A stretch of DNA of 64,000 nucleotides from Candidatus Ornithomonoglobus intestinigallinarum (lineage in GTDB: Bacteria > Bacillota > Clostridia > UBA1381), in NCBI GenBank assembly GCA_018715365.1, contig DVLU01000028.1, forward strand, positions 1 through 64,000, given 5' to 3'. Under the pieces are notes generated by a model that was not told where the DNA came from, made no database searches, and saw nothing but the letters and a program-made list of their open reading frames with translations. The translations under genes were made by a program, and so were the position numbers. The first letter of the stretch is position 1. Each line of letters opens with the position of its first letter. Positions 40,472 through 50,285 of this stretch are shown here, in pieces.

Positions 40472-41878
40472 ATGACAGACAAGGAGCAGTTTGAAGCGCT
40501 TTCGTATAAGCGCCGCAATGCGTATGAGGTAATGGGCGAAGCGGAGTGTTCGGACATGGACGCGCTCTGCAATGAGTACAAAAGCTTTCTCGACGCGGGG
40601 AAAACGGAGCGCGAATGTGTTAAGGAGAGCGTAAGGCTTGCCGGGGAGCACGGCTTTAAAAACCTTGACGAGGTGAGCTCGCTCAAAGCCGGCGACAGGG
40701 TATACAAGCTTAACCGCGGCAAAAACATACTGCTTGCCGTAATCGGCAGCGAGGATATAACAAGCGGTATAAATCTTGTCGGCGCGCATATAGATTCGCC
40801 GCGTCTTGACCTGAAGCAGAATCCGCTTTACGAAAGCTGCGATACGGCGCTTTTGAAAACGCATTATTACGGCGGGATAAAAAAATATCAGTGGACGGCA
40901 ATACCGCTTGCGATGCACGGCGTTGTTTACACGGAGAGCGGGAAGAAAATCGAGCTTGATATAGGCGAAAGCGAAAACGATCCCGTATTCTGCGTCACGG
41001 ACCTCCTGCCGCATCTTGCCGCCGACCAGATGTCCAAAAAGATGAGCGAGGGCATAGACGGCGAAAGCCTGAATATCCTCATAGGCGGCGTTCCGGTAAA
41101 GTCGGAGGACGTATCCGAAAAGGTGAAGTTTGCCGTTTTAAAGCATATAAACGAAAGGTACGGTATGACGGAGCGCGATTTCCAAACTGCCGAAATAGAA
41201 GTTGTTCCGGCGTTTAAGGCGCGGAACGTTGGTCTTGATGAAAGCTTTATAGGCGCGTACGGTCAGGACGACCGCGTATGCGGATTTACGACGCTTAAGA
41301 GTATTTTGGACCTTGACGCGCCGAAAAAGACGGCGATGGCGATACTTGTCGATAAAGAGGAAATAGGCTCGATGGGCAATACGGGCGCGCAGAGCGCGTT
41401 CTTTAACATGGCTGTTGCCGAAATCGCCGAAAAGCTTACGGGAGCGTGCACGGTAACGCAGTATAATAAGATAATAGAAAATTCGGTGTGTATGTCGTCA
41501 GACGTAAACGCCGGCGTTGACCCGAATTACGAAAGCGTATTCGAAAAGAAAAACGCGTCGTTCTGCAACGGCGGCGTTGTGCTCACAAAATATACGGGCG
41601 CGCGCGGAAAGTCGGGTTCGTCCGACGCAAGCGCGGAGCTTGTTGCGCGCCTTGCGGGGATAATGGCGGACAATAACGTGCTGTGGCAGACGGGTGAGCT
41701 CGGCAAGGTTGACCAGGGCGGCGGCGGAACGATAGCGCAGTATGTTGCAAACCTCAATATGGAGGTTATAGACTGCGGCGTGCCGGTGCTGTCGATGCAC
41801 TCGCCGTTTGAGATAACGGCAAAAGCGGATGTGTATATGGCGTATAGGGCATATATGGCATTTTATAAGGATTGCTGA
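40472..41878 (+). CDS. M18 family aminopeptidase
   Basis: This 468-residue zinc aminopeptidase releases N-terminal acidic or neutral residues in the cytosol. M18 motifs are clear: GAHIDSPRLDLKQNPLYES (first metal His and Asp), GAYGQDDRVCGFTTL (bridging Asp), DKEEIGSMGNTGAQSAFF (catalytic Glu pair), SSDVNAGVDPNYES and PVLSMHSPFEI (last metal His). The start at 40472 follows ggaaggg; the 50-codon upstream extension is not family-like. Confidence 0.92.
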   Translation: MTDKEQFEALSYKRRNAYEVMGEAECSDMDALCNEYKSFLDAGKTERECVKESVRLAGEHGFKNLDEVSSLKAGDRVYKLNRGKNILLAVIGSEDITSGINLVGAHIDSPRLDLKQNPLYESCDTALLKTHYYGGIKKYQWTAIPLAMHGVVYTESGKKIELDIGESENDPVFCVTDLLPHLAADQMSKKMSEGIDGESLNILIGGVPVKSEDVSEKVKFAVLKHINERYGMTERDFQTAEIEVVPAFKARNVGLDESFIGAYGQDDRVCGFTTLKSILDLDAPKKTAMAILVDKEEIGSMGNTGAQSAFFNMAVAEIAEKLTGACTVTQYNKIIENSVCMSSDVNAGVDPNYESVFEKKNASFCNGGVVLTKYTGARGKSGSSDASAELVARLAGIMADNNVLWQTGELGKVDQGGGGTIAQYVANLNMEVIDCGVPVLSMHSPFEITAKADVYMAYRAYMAFYKDC

Positions 41879-41905
41879 TAACCGGGGTTCCAACTTCCGG
41901 GGGTT

Positions 41906-41930
41906 TCAAAGGGGGCGAAGCCCCCTTTGA
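41906..41930. repeat. GC-rich palindromic intergenic repeat, copy 1
   Basis: TCAAAGGGGGC and GCCCCCTTTGA arms around GAA, preceded by GGGGTTCCAACTTCCGGGGG. It is related to copies at 43577-43599 and partly at 43347-43366 and 43431-43449. It may also act as a terminator for the peptidase gene. Confidence 0.7.
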
Positions 41931-41947
41931 GAGAAAGGGAAAAGGAT

Positions 41948-43342
41948 ATGTTAAAACAAGTCTTTGAGGCTTGCGGCGCAATGCCGCCGAACCTAATCAT
42001 CACCCTTATGCTGCTGGCGCTCTTCTGCGCGGCGGCCGCCGTATCGTATTACGGCGAAAAAAAACGCCGTCCGCCCGTTAAAAGCGTTTCAAAACGCAAA
42101 AGAAAAAAAGGCGTGCGCACAAGCGCGGAGGCAAATAACTGCTCCGCCGCCGGCAGTGCGTATCTGCCTGTGCTCGACGGGCTGAGAGCCGTGTGCGCGC
42201 TGCTTATTTTCGTGTTCCACGACTGGCAGCAGACGTGGCTCAGCGCAAAATTCCAAATAGGCGGGCATATTTTAAATCTCGAACCGATCCAGCGCTACGG
42301 CTACATTGCAATAGACGCTTTCTTTGTTATGAGCGGGTTTTGCCTGTTTTACCCGACGGCACGGAGTATGTTCGGCGAATGCAAAAAATGCACATGGAAG
42401 GAATTTTACATAAAGCGCGCGCGGCGCATACTTCCGGCGTATTATCTTATGCTTATAATACTGCTGATTTTCCCGGCGCTTTCATACACAGCGTACAACG
42501 TAAACAGCGCGGCGGACGTTGCGAAGCATTTCGGGCTTCACGCGCTGTTTCTTCATATATATGATCCGTCAGCGGGCGGCTCCGTAATTTCAACGGCGTG
42601 GACGCTCGGCATCGAAGCCGCGTTTTATGCGGCGTTCCCGTTTATCGATTTCGTATTCAGAAAAAAGCCGGCAGCCGTGTTTGCCGTTATGTTTGCCGCG
42701 GCGCAGGCGCTGAGGCTTTATACGGCGTCGGCGCCGAACGTCGGCATGTACCGGATGCAGAACCCGCTTTTGTATCTCGATATTTTCGGGGCGGGGATGC
42801 TTTCGGCGTATTGCGTTGTGTATTTCCGCCATAAGGGCGCGGCGGGGCGTGATACGCGCGCGGCGCTTACGATCGTTTCGGTATTGTGCCTTGTGTGCGT
42901 GTATATGTATATGCTCTGGATGGGCAGCGCGCGGATAGAGGGCATGGACGCGCAGTCGTATCACCGTCTGCTCTACCGCTGGATACCGGCGTGGCTTTTT
43001 GCGCTGTTTATATTTTCCGCGTCGTATTCGGCTGAAAAGTGGCAGAAATTTTGGGGGAACAGGTTTTTTGTGTTTATGTCGGGCATATCGTACAGCTTTT
43101 ATCTGTGGCACCAGAATATCCATATTGCGCTGAGAAAGGCGCATATACCGCCTACGCCGGCCGAGCCCGTCATGAGCGACAGGCCCGCGATGGTGATATT
43201 TGCGCTTTTAAGCATTTCGATCAGCATTGCGGCTGCGGTGATCAGTACGTATGCCGTGGAAAAGCCGATTGTCAGGTACGGGTATAAGGGATGCGCCGTG
43301 CGGACAGCCGCGGCAGTGAAGAAGCTTTTTAAACGCGGCTGA
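41948..43342 (+). CDS. Acyltransferase 3 family membrane protein (OafA/YrhL-like)
   Basis: The 464-residue protein has about ten membrane spans. The family signature VLDGLRAVCALLIFVFHDW (with catalytic His) follows a basic N-terminal linker and is followed by FVMSGFCLFY and FYIKRARRILPAYYLMLIIL. These enzymes add acetyl or other acyl groups to cell-surface glycans using acyl-CoA. Start ATG at 41948 with gggaaaagg upstream. It is flanked on both sides by GC-rich palindromic repeats. The acceptor is unknown. Confidence 0.87.
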   Translation: MLKQVFEACGAMPPNLIITLMLLALFCAAAAVSYYGEKKRRPPVKSVSKRKRKKGVRTSAEANNCSAAGSAYLPVLDGLRAVCALLIFVFHDWQQTWLSAKFQIGGHILNLEPIQRYGYIAIDAFFVMSGFCLFYPTARSMFGECKKCTWKEFYIKRARRILPAYYLMLIILLIFPALSYTAYNVNSAADVAKHFGLHALFLHIYDPSAGGSVISTAWTLGIEAAFYAAFPFIDFVFRKKPAAVFAVMFAAAQALRLYTASAPNVGMYRMQNPLLYLDIFGAGMLSAYCVVYFRHKGAAGRDTRAALTIVSVLCLVCVYMYMLWMGSARIEGMDAQSYHRLLYRWIPAWLFALFIFSASYSAEKWQKFWGNRFFVFMSGISYSFYLWHQNIHIALRKAHIPPTPAEPVMSDRPAMVIFALLSISISIAAAVISTYAVEKPIVRYGYKGCAVRTAAAVKKLFKRG

Positions 43343-43625
43343 GAGCCGGGGGTTCCAAAGGGGGGCTGATTTCGCCCGCCGCCCGTTCGCGGCTTGCGCC
43401 GCTCACTGAAAATCCAATTTTTATTTTTACGTGGGGGCTTCGCCCCCACACCCCCGCGGGGCAGCAACCTAAAAGCACACGTCATCTGTCTGCGGAAGAG
43501 CCTTAACGCGCACCGTGCGTTACCAGCTCGGAGCAGACAGTGGCGGGTGCGAAAAAAAGAAAAGCCCCGGGGGTTCCAAAGGGGGCGGAGCCCCCTTTGA
43601 GGTAATACAAACAGCCCCATGTGGA
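43343..43625. repeat. Intergenic region with palindromic repeat copies
   Basis: About 280 bp without a gene. It holds a truncated copy (43347-43366), a GTGGGGGC/GCCCCCAC hairpin (43431-43449) with a TTC loop and C-rich flank, and a full copy (CAAAGGGGGC/GCCCCCTTTG, 43577-43599). The copies share the GGGGGTTCCAAAGGGGG core with 41901-41916. It looks like a host-specific interspersed repeat family. Confidence 0.65.
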
Positions 43626-45020
43626 TCACTGATGCTTATGTATATTCCTGTATTGATCCGGCGTATATCCCGTGTGCTTTTTGAAGGCGGTGTAAAAATA
43701 TGGGCCGGAACTCAGCCCCGCGCGCTTGCCTATCTCCTGCGCGGGAAGGTCTGTTTCTATAAGCAGGCGGCATACCTCGTCAAACCGCTTGTTTGATATA
43801 TATTCCGAAACGGAAATCCCGCGGCTTTGCTTGAAAATCGTGCGCATATAGCTTGCGCTCCTGTTTACCTCTCCCGCTATCATGTCAACCGAAAGGTTGC
43901 TGTCGCGGAAATGCTCGTCTATGTAATTGCTTATTTCATCGGCAATGCTCTGCTTTGGATCGCTCTTTTTTGCGCATTTCTGCATAACGCTCTCGCAGTG
44001 CGCGGCAATAAACCGCTCTATTTCCGCTATCGTTTCCATACGCGTCATTATTTCAACATAGTTTACCGTTATATCGTCCTCCGCCGCAATGCCCGAAACA
44101 AGCTTGTCGGACGCCGAAATAAGCCTGTTGGCGTGACCGATTACCGTAGAATACGGCGCTTCGGCAATCTTTTCCGCAAATTCGTGTATGTGAGCCTTCA
44201 TGGAAGCGCCGTTTTGCGCCGATATATCGGACATTATTTCGCGCTCGAGCTGCTCGGGGTATTCGCATACGCCCTTTGCAAGGTCCTTTATGGAATTGTA
44301 AAGGATTATTGAATTATAGCCCTTCGACAGCCTGTAGGAAAGCGAATAGAGCGAGTTTCTGAACAGGTCGGAAATATCCTCCGCCGATTCGGCGCCGAAA
44401 TTGCAGCCGAACGACGCGGTTATGCCGTAAATGCTTTCGACAAATTTCTGCACCTGCTCAACCGCCGGCAGCAGCGGATGATAATCTTCGTAATTTATTA
44501 CCCATGCGATATCGTATTCGTTAGGCTCTATGCTGTATACGCGCCCCGTTTTCGAAAGCACGTCGTCGCCTATGTTCATTATGCCGAATTTCATCGTCGG
44601 CACCTTTGCGGGATCTATTTCCTTTAAACGGTCTATTCGCGCCGTTACAACGCCGAAATACGTTTTGTCGAAAACTATCCCGTTTTCTTCAAATTCCTCT
44701 CTTGATGAGGAAAAATTGCCGACAAGCAGCTTGCGTATGAGCTCGCTGCGCTTTGTTGCGAGAAAATTGTAACGGAGCGTTGATGCGCCGTCTTTTGATG
44801 CGCCGTCATGCGCCGCCTTCGCCGCCTTTACCGTAACCGCCGCCGCTGCGGCCGTAAGTATGAGCACGGCGAACGAAACCGCCGCGGCGCCCCTGCCGCC
44901 CGAGGACATAAAGCTGACCGCCGCCGCCGCAATATTCAAAACGACAAGCGCAATACAGCCCGCGGCAGTTATCTGCGGCGCGGAACGGCTTTTTATATAT
45001 TTTTTGATTTTTTCTTTCAA
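43626..45020 (-). CDS. Membrane-anchored AraC-family regulator
   Basis: The ~464-residue protein has two N-terminal membrane segments (about 18-40 and 45-66) with only a short loop, so the long middle (70-350) faces the cytosol. The C-terminal ~105 residues are an AraC/XylS domain with two HTHs (SNLSVDMIAGEVNRSASYMR and LPAQEIGKRAGLSSGPYFYT, then FKKHTGYTPDQYR). It reads away from the ABC transporter genes and probably regulates them. The TTG at 45020 has aaagggg at better spacing than a TTG at 45026. Confidence 0.85.
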   Translation of the reverse strand: MKEKIKKYIKSRSAPQITAAGCIALVVLNIAAAAVSFMSSGGRGAAAVSFAVLILTAAAAAVTVKAAKAAHDGASKDGASTLRYNFLATKRSELIRKLLVGNFSSSREEFEENGIVFDKTYFGVVTARIDRLKEIDPAKVPTMKFGIMNIGDDVLSKTGRVYSIEPNEYDIAWVINYEDYHPLLPAVEQVQKFVESIYGITASFGCNFGAESAEDISDLFRNSLYSLSYRLSKGYNSIILYNSIKDLAKGVCEYPEQLEREIMSDISAQNGASMKAHIHEFAEKIAEAPYSTVIGHANRLISASDKLVSGIAAEDDITVNYVEIMTRMETIAEIERFIAAHCESVMQKCAKKSDPKQSIADEISNYIDEHFRDSNLSVDMIAGEVNRSASYMRTIFKQSRGISVSEYISNKRFDEVCRLLIETDLPAQEIGKRAGLSSGPYFYTAFKKHTGYTPDQYRNIHKHQ

Positions 45021-45127
45021 CTGCAATAACCCCTTTATGTTTTATCCCATATCATATGCTGTGCAAATTATTTGACATTATTTTAACATAAACGAGGTTT
45101 TTTGTCAAGCGCGCCGCCGACGGCGTT

Positions 45128-45559
45128 TTACGGCTTCAGCTTAAAAAGCAGCACACCGCCCGTCATAAGCGCAAGCCCTATATATTTGTTCCACAAAAAC
45201 GGCGTTTTTTCCGTGCCCATTATCCCGAACGCGTCAATGAGCGCCGCTGTAAAAAGCTGCGCTATGAGTATCACCGACACGGCAACGGCCGGCGATGTTT
45301 TGCCCATGCCGAGCATTACGGTAACCGTTATAACAACGCCGACAAGCCCGCCGAGAAGATAGAGCCTGTTTGTGTCACGGAGCGTTCCGGCTCCGCCCCT
45401 GCCGAAAATAAGCGCGATAATAAGCGATGCGGCAAACGCCGTGCCCTGCACAAACGCATTTGATTCCCACAGCCCTATTTTTTCGCTTAAGCGCGTGTTC
45501 ATAACGCCCTGGACGCTCATTGCCGCGCCGGCTATTATACATGAAATTATCCCTGTCAA
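45128..45559 (-). CDS. DMT-family transporter, YdcZ/DUF606-like
   Basis: The 143-residue product has four or five hydrophobic spans and the DUF606 look: ISCIIAGAAMSVQGVMNTRL at the start, GGLVGVVITVTVMLGMGKTS in the middle and the typical end YIGLALMTGGVLLFKLKP. These are half-size drug/metabolite exporters. Substrate unknown. TTG start with aagggag about 10 nt upstream. Confidence 0.75.
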   Translation of the reverse strand: MTGIISCIIAGAAMSVQGVMNTRLSEKIGLWESNAFVQGTAFAASLIIALIFGRGGAGTLRDTNRLYLLGGLVGVVITVTVMLGMGKTSPAVAVSVILIAQLFTAALIDAFGIMGTEKTPFLWNKYIGLALMTGGVLLFKLKP

Positions 45560-45760
45560 AATATATCGGCTCCCTTGCTGTTTTTTTTGTTATTTTGCCT
45601 CATACGGGCCCGCGTTATTCGTGCGCGCGGCGCGCTTTTGCATACGCAAATATGTACCGTATATTAACAGAACGGGCGGAATGCTTCCTTTTTTATGTGC
45701 GAAATGAATACAGAAGCACGCCTTTGGGGCGTGTTAGTATAAAAAATGTACAACAAACAG

Positions 45761-45774
45761 GTTAATATATTAAC
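45761..45774. promoter_or_regulatory. Perfect palindrome upstream of the ABC permease operon
   Basis: GTTAATATATTAAC, 49 bp upstream of TATAAT (45823-45828), which lacks a good -35. This is the layout expected for activator control, for example by the AraC regulator at 43626. The ~300-bp gap (45560-45859) also holds a small CACGCC/GGCGTG hairpin at 45717-45733. Confidence 0.5.
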
Positions 45775-45859
45775 AAGAAGTAAATTTTTTATTCTTGTGA
45801 AGGTACACGCGCCGTGGTAAAATATAATCAAGAAAAAAGCGGGAAAGGAATGACGCATT

Positions 45860-46810
45860 ATGGCTGAGCTGCAAACAAAGCCAATCACAAAAAGAAAAAA
45901 AGGCAAACTGAAGGAATTCAGAGATAACGCCGAGCTGTCGGCACTGGTTGTGCCGGGACTTGTTCTTCTTATAATCTTCTGCTATATACCTATGTTCGGT
46001 ATAATCATAGCATTTAAGGACTACAGAAACAATCTCGGTATTTTCGGCAGCGAATGGGTGGGCTTTGAAAACTTCAAATTTTTCTTCACCTCCCAGGACG
46101 CATGGAGGATAATGAGAAATACCGTCGGCTACGGCGTGCTGTTTATTGCGCTGAGGCTCGTTGCGGCGGTTGTTGTGGCAATACTCCTTTATGAGGTAAA
46201 AAGCAGGCTTGCTCTTAAGTTCTATCAGACGAGTATGATTCTGCCGCACTTTTTATCATGGGTAATTGTCGGATATATAACGTATATCCTTCTTGAGCCG
46301 AACATGGGTATTTTCAATCAGATAATAAGGGCGTTCGGCGGCGAAGGGCTGCAATGGTATTCGGAGCCGAATTACTGGGTCGGTATTCTGCCGGTCGTGG
46401 ACCTGTGGAAGAATATAGGTCTTAAATGTATTATGTATTACGCGGCGCTTATGGGCATAGACGAGGAGCTCTTTGAGGCTGCCGAAATGGACGGCGCGGG
46501 ACGCTTCAAGCAGATAATCTACATAACAATCCCCTCGCTTGTTCCGCTTATGACGATACTTACGATACTTGACGTCGGAAACGTAATACGCGGCGACTTC
46601 GGTCTGTTCTACACAATACCGCGCGACGTCGGCCTGCTTTATCCCACAACGGATATTATAGACACATACGTATACCGCGGCCTGAGAACGGGCGACGATA
46701 TAGGCATAACAACGGCCGTAGGTCTGTTCCAGTCGGTAGTCGGACTTATAATGGTAGTCGGCACAAACCTGGTGGTAAGAAAAATATCGCCGGAAAATTC
46801 ATTATTCTGA
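45860..46810 (+). CDS. lplB: Sugar ABC transporter permease (LplB type)
   Basis: This 316-residue permease has six membrane spans. The cytosolic EAA loop that contacts the ATPase reads YYAALMGIDEELFEAAEMDG, then GRFKQIIYITIPSL. Its N-terminal YIPMFGIIIAFKDYRNNLGI is typical of the LplB/YtcP carbohydrate group. It is the first gene of the polysaccharide import and degradation operon. Ribosome site aaaggaatg. Confidence 0.9.
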   Translation: MAELQTKPITKRKKGKLKEFRDNAELSALVVPGLVLLIIFCYIPMFGIIIAFKDYRNNLGIFGSEWVGFENFKFFFTSQDAWRIMRNTVGYGVLFIALRLVAAVVVAILLYEVKSRLALKFYQTSMILPHFLSWVIVGYITYILLEPNMGIFNQIIRAFGGEGLQWYSEPNYWVGILPVVDLWKNIGLKCIMYYAALMGIDEELFEAAEMDGAGRFKQIIYITIPSLVPLMTILTILDVGNVIRGDFGLFYTIPRDVGLLYPTTDIIDTYVYRGLRTGDDIGITTAVGLFQSVVGLIMVVGTNLVVRKISPENSLF

Positions 46811-46823
46811 GGAGGTGCGCAAA

Positions 46824-47729
46824 ATGGCAGCAGCAGGAAAAAAGAAAAAATTCAGGCTTTCGAGCGTGCTCATCAATCTGTTTTTCATAATCGGCTCGCT
46901 CATGTTCATAGTGCCTTTTGTGCTTATAATCTCCGCATCGTTTACGGAGGAGAACGCACTGCTTGAGGAGGGCTACAAGCTTATCCCGGCGGTGTTCTCA
47001 ACAGAGGCATACAAATACGTATTCAGATCGCCCGAGCAGCTGATCGATTCGTATAAGATAACAATCATATATTCGTTTATAGCAACGATACTTGCCGTTA
47101 TGGTAATGTCGATGATGGCGTATCCGCTGTCAAAACCGAATTACAAATACAAAAAGCCGGTAACGTACATGATACTGTTTACCATGCTTTTTTCCGGCGG
47201 ACTTGTTCCGCAGTACATATGGTTTACGCGCTATCTCCATTTGGGAGATACGATATGGGTCTACATATTCCCCTATCTTGTGAGCGGATTCCATGTAATA
47301 GTAATAAGAACCTTCTTCCAGGGACTGCCGCAGTCGCTTACGGAGGCGGCAAAGATAGACGGTGCAAGCGAGCTGCAGACGTATTTTAAGATAGTGCTGC
47401 CGCTTTCAAAGCCCGTTATAGCAACAATAGCGCTTTTGAACCTTTTGGGAAGATGGAACGACTGGAACACGGCTCTTATCTACATACAGTCAACGGAGCT
47501 TTACTCACTGCAGTACCTGCTCCAGAAAATACTGCGTGAGGTTGAGTTTATCCAGGGCATGGCGGAAAGCTCGCCCGTCGCGGGACTTTCGTTTGACGTT
47601 TCAAGCATACCGTCGGAAACGATACGTTTTGCGATGTGTATAGTTGCGGCGGGACCGATGCTTGTTGTGTTCCCGTTCTTCCAGAAGTACTTCGCAAAGG
47701 GACTTACGGTCGGAGCCGTTAAGGGCTGA
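46824..47729 (+). CDS. Carbohydrate ABC transporter permease (YtcP/LplC type)
   Basis: The 301-residue second permease has six spans, and its EAA loop is FFQGLPQSLTEAAKIDGASE followed by TYFKIVLPLSKP. The C-terminus AKGLTVGAVKG is characteristic of this group. Start ATG at 46824; a GTG at 46815 overlaps the aggaggt site. It forms the heteromeric channel with LplB. No ATPase gene follows, so a shared MsmX-like ATPase is expected to power it. Confidence 0.9.
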   Translation: MAAAGKKKKFRLSSVLINLFFIIGSLMFIVPFVLIISASFTEENALLEEGYKLIPAVFSTEAYKYVFRSPEQLIDSYKITIIYSFIATILAVMVMSMMAYPLSKPNYKYKKPVTYMILFTMLFSGGLVPQYIWFTRYLHLGDTIWVYIFPYLVSGFHVIVIRTFFQGLPQSLTEAAKIDGASELQTYFKIVLPLSKPVIATIALLNLLGRWNDWNTALIYIQSTELYSLQYLLQKILREVEFIQGMAESSPVAGLSFDVSSIPSETIRFAMCIVAAGPMLVVFPFFQKYFAKGLTVGAVKG

Positions 47730-47807
47730 TCGGCGCGGAAGCGTTTACGGCATGAACTTAATTTTAAGAACAATATAAATTCAAGAGGAGAAAGGAACGG
47801 AGAGAAA

Positions 47808-50285
47808 ATGAAAAAGGCTTACTTTAAAAAAGCGTTGCTTATGATTATGTCGCTTGCGCTTATTATAAGCACAATGGCTCTGCCGGCGTCGGCAGAGGGC
47901 GCGTCGGTAACGGACGAAGGCTGGAGGTTTATCGACATCGCCTACGGCAACGGCGTTTACACGGCAATGGCAAAGAACGCCGATTATTCGTCGGCAAAAA
48001 TGTATTACTCAAACGACGGCGGCTTAACGTGGCAGGCAAGCGAAAATCAGCCGCTCGGCAGCGGAGCTGCACTTATTTCCAGCAACAAGCCGTCTCAGCA
48101 GCAGCTTATCTGGTGGGACGCGCATAATATGTTTGTTGCTCACGGCGCCGGCAAAACTTACACATCGTCCGACGGCGTATCGTGGACGGAGAACGCCAAT
48201 CTTCACTGGACAACAAACACAATGTACACGACAGTTGACGATAATCTGATATTCGGCGGACAAGCGGCGTTAAACGTAACAAACGACATCAGTCAAAAGG
48301 ACTTCGGAAAAACAAAGTGCACTATGAATATAACAAACAATTATTATGTGCAGGTAATAGGCGCAAAGCCGGCTGATGAAAACGGGAATATACAGGTATT
48401 CGGCGCGGCATTTAACGGAGCCGTTGACGCAACTCTTGCAACACAGGGCAAGTTCGGTTATACGGGAGAGCAGAACAGATATGCAGAAATCGGCGATAAA
48501 GCGCCTTATGATATGGTTTATGCAAAAGGCGCGGATCAGTTCCTTTATGTTGACGGAACGCAGTTGCTTTATGCGGCAACAAACAAAGATACAATCCCCA
48601 AGTTTGTTGTTAAAGAAGGCGTAAATGTAACGGCGATCGGGGCAAGCGATTCGTATATCGCTGTCGGCATGAGCGACGGTACAATATACTATACGGCAAA
48701 CGATCCAATAACGGCAGAAACGCAGTGGTCGCAGATACCCGTAACCATGGGCGCGGGCACGGCCGAGGCTGTAACGAACATAGAATTTTCGGACGATACA
48801 AACTTTGTTGCCCTTGCCGAAACGGAGGTTTTAAAGGGCAGCGTGAACGGCTGCTATAACATAAACGATTACGTTGAAATAGGCGATATAGAAGTTTCGG
48901 GTCAGAACGTATTTAACGGAGTAAGGCTTATAGGCGGAACATACAGCCCGACGCTTAACAAATACCTCGTTTACGGTGATACAACAACACCCGACGGTGA
49001 CAACAAATACTGGGGCAAGATATTTGTTTCGGAGGACGGTCTCAACTGGAGAGACGTATACACGGGCTATACATTTACAAAAAGGAACGTGAACACCGAA
49101 ACAGGCGCGGTAAGCTACAGCGAGGTAAGGAACGGCGCTGTTTGGTGGGGATCGCAGAGAATATTTATAGTTTCTGCATCGACGCAAGAACACACAGGCG
49201 TTACGCTTGTTTCACCGGACGGCGAAAGCTGGAAGGCGATTCAGTATAAAGGCAATACGGACGCCGAGGGCAATCCGGCTCCCGAGCTTGACACGGATAT
49301 GCAGTTAAATACCGATATAGCCGTTTCGGGCGATAAGCTCTATACAACAAATGGCCGCAGGCAGTTCCGCACATATACGGCATGGAACAGCGCTTCAATG
49401 ATATGGTTCGGAGTTACAAATGTCCCCAATAATTGGAGTATGAATCAGATCGCGGTAAGCGATGATGAGGATCCGGCGGTGCTTATGGCGCAGAACGGAA
49501 ACGGAGCCGTAAGAAATAATGAAAGCACAGCCGAGAACGAGCTTGATAAATGGACACCGATAAATGCAATAGGCGGGGCGGGCGCTCTTACGGACGCGGT
49601 ATTCAGCAAGGCGCTTAATCAATTCGTTGCCGTTTTAAACGATGGATTTAGGACGTCTATAGTAAGCAAGGACGGTTCGGTCGTTCAAGGCCCTATTGTT
49701 TCTGGCAAGGTTTGCAGGGCGATAGATACAAACGGCGAAGCGTTTATGTTTGCCTGCGAGGACGGAAACATTTACACGGCTCCCGATACGGCGGGATTCA
49801 AAAAGGACGAGGTATCGCTTACGCCCGTTCCGGCGGCGGCAGCTGTTGAAACGGCAAACACAATGCCTTTGACAAACGTAATAAAGGCGGGCGATAAGTT
49901 TATCGCAACGGCGACCGACAATGTAAACAGCGATGTGCTGCTTGTTTCAAAGAACAGCGCGGGAACGTATGAATACGTTAAGGCAAGCGAAAACGTTAAG
50001 GCCGCGGAGCTTGTTCCGGGCGAAACGATAACGGTTTCGGTTGACGGCGTAAACAAAACAGACGCTGATTATGAATTCACGCTTATAACGGCAATATATT
50101 CGGACGGCGTGCTTGTGCAGGTTCAGTCGGATGAGCTTGCGGTAACGGCAGGCATGAGCGGCAAGGCTTCAGCCGATGTTGCAATAGGCGCGGACGTTCC
50201 CGAAAATGCCGAAATGAAGATATTTATGTGGGACAGCATGAAGGGCATGGTGCCGTTAAGAGCAGCATACACCCCTTTCGAATAA
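47808..50285 (+). CDS. Secreted beta-propeller-like (BNR/sialidase-fold) protein
   Basis: The 825-residue protein has a signal peptide (hydrophobic core ALLMIMSLALIISTMALPASA). Repeated propeller-blade signatures follow (MYYSNDGGLTWQ, YTSSDGVSWTEN, FVSEDGLNWRDV, LVSPDGESWKAI). The C-terminal ~90 residues form a beta-sandwich ending IFMWDSMKGMVPLRAAY, a C-terminal domain common in Clostridia surface enzymes. It is related over its N-terminal half to 55167-59132 but has no SLH anchor. It probably binds polysaccharide; no catalytic residues are clear. Its stop lies 2 codons after a CCCTTTC sequence. Confidence 0.8.
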   Translation: MKKAYFKKALLMIMSLALIISTMALPASAEGASVTDEGWRFIDIAYGNGVYTAMAKNADYSSAKMYYSNDGGLTWQASENQPLGSGAALISSNKPSQQQLIWWDAHNMFVAHGAGKTYTSSDGVSWTENANLHWTTNTMYTTVDDNLIFGGQAALNVTNDISQKDFGKTKCTMNITNNYYVQVIGAKPADENGNIQVFGAAFNGAVDATLATQGKFGYTGEQNRYAEIGDKAPYDMVYAKGADQFLYVDGTQLLYAATNKDTIPKFVVKEGVNVTAIGASDSYIAVGMSDGTIYYTANDPITAETQWSQIPVTMGAGTAEAVTNIEFSDDTNFVALAETEVLKGSVNGCYNINDYVEIGDIEVSGQNVFNGVRLIGGTYSPTLNKYLVYGDTTTPDGDNKYWGKIFVSEDGLNWRDVYTGYTFTKRNVNTETGAVSYSEVRNGAVWWGSQRIFIVSASTQEHTGVTLVSPDGESWKAIQYKGNTDAEGNPAPELDTDMQLNTDIAVSGDKLYTTNGRRQFRTYTAWNSASMIWFGVTNVPNNWSMNQIAVSDDEDPAVLMAQNGNGAVRNNESTAENELDKWTPINAIGGAGALTDAVFSKALNQFVAVLNDGFRTSIVSKDGSVVQGPIVSGKVCRAIDTNGEAFMFACEDGNIYTAPDTAGFKKDEVSLTPVPAAAAVETANTMPLTNVIKAGDKFIATATDNVNSDVLLVSKNSAGTYEYVKASENVKAAELVPGETITVSVDGVNKTDADYEFTLITAIYSDGVLVQVQSDELAVTAGMSGKASADVAIGADVPENAEMKIFMWDSMKGMVPLRAAYTPFE

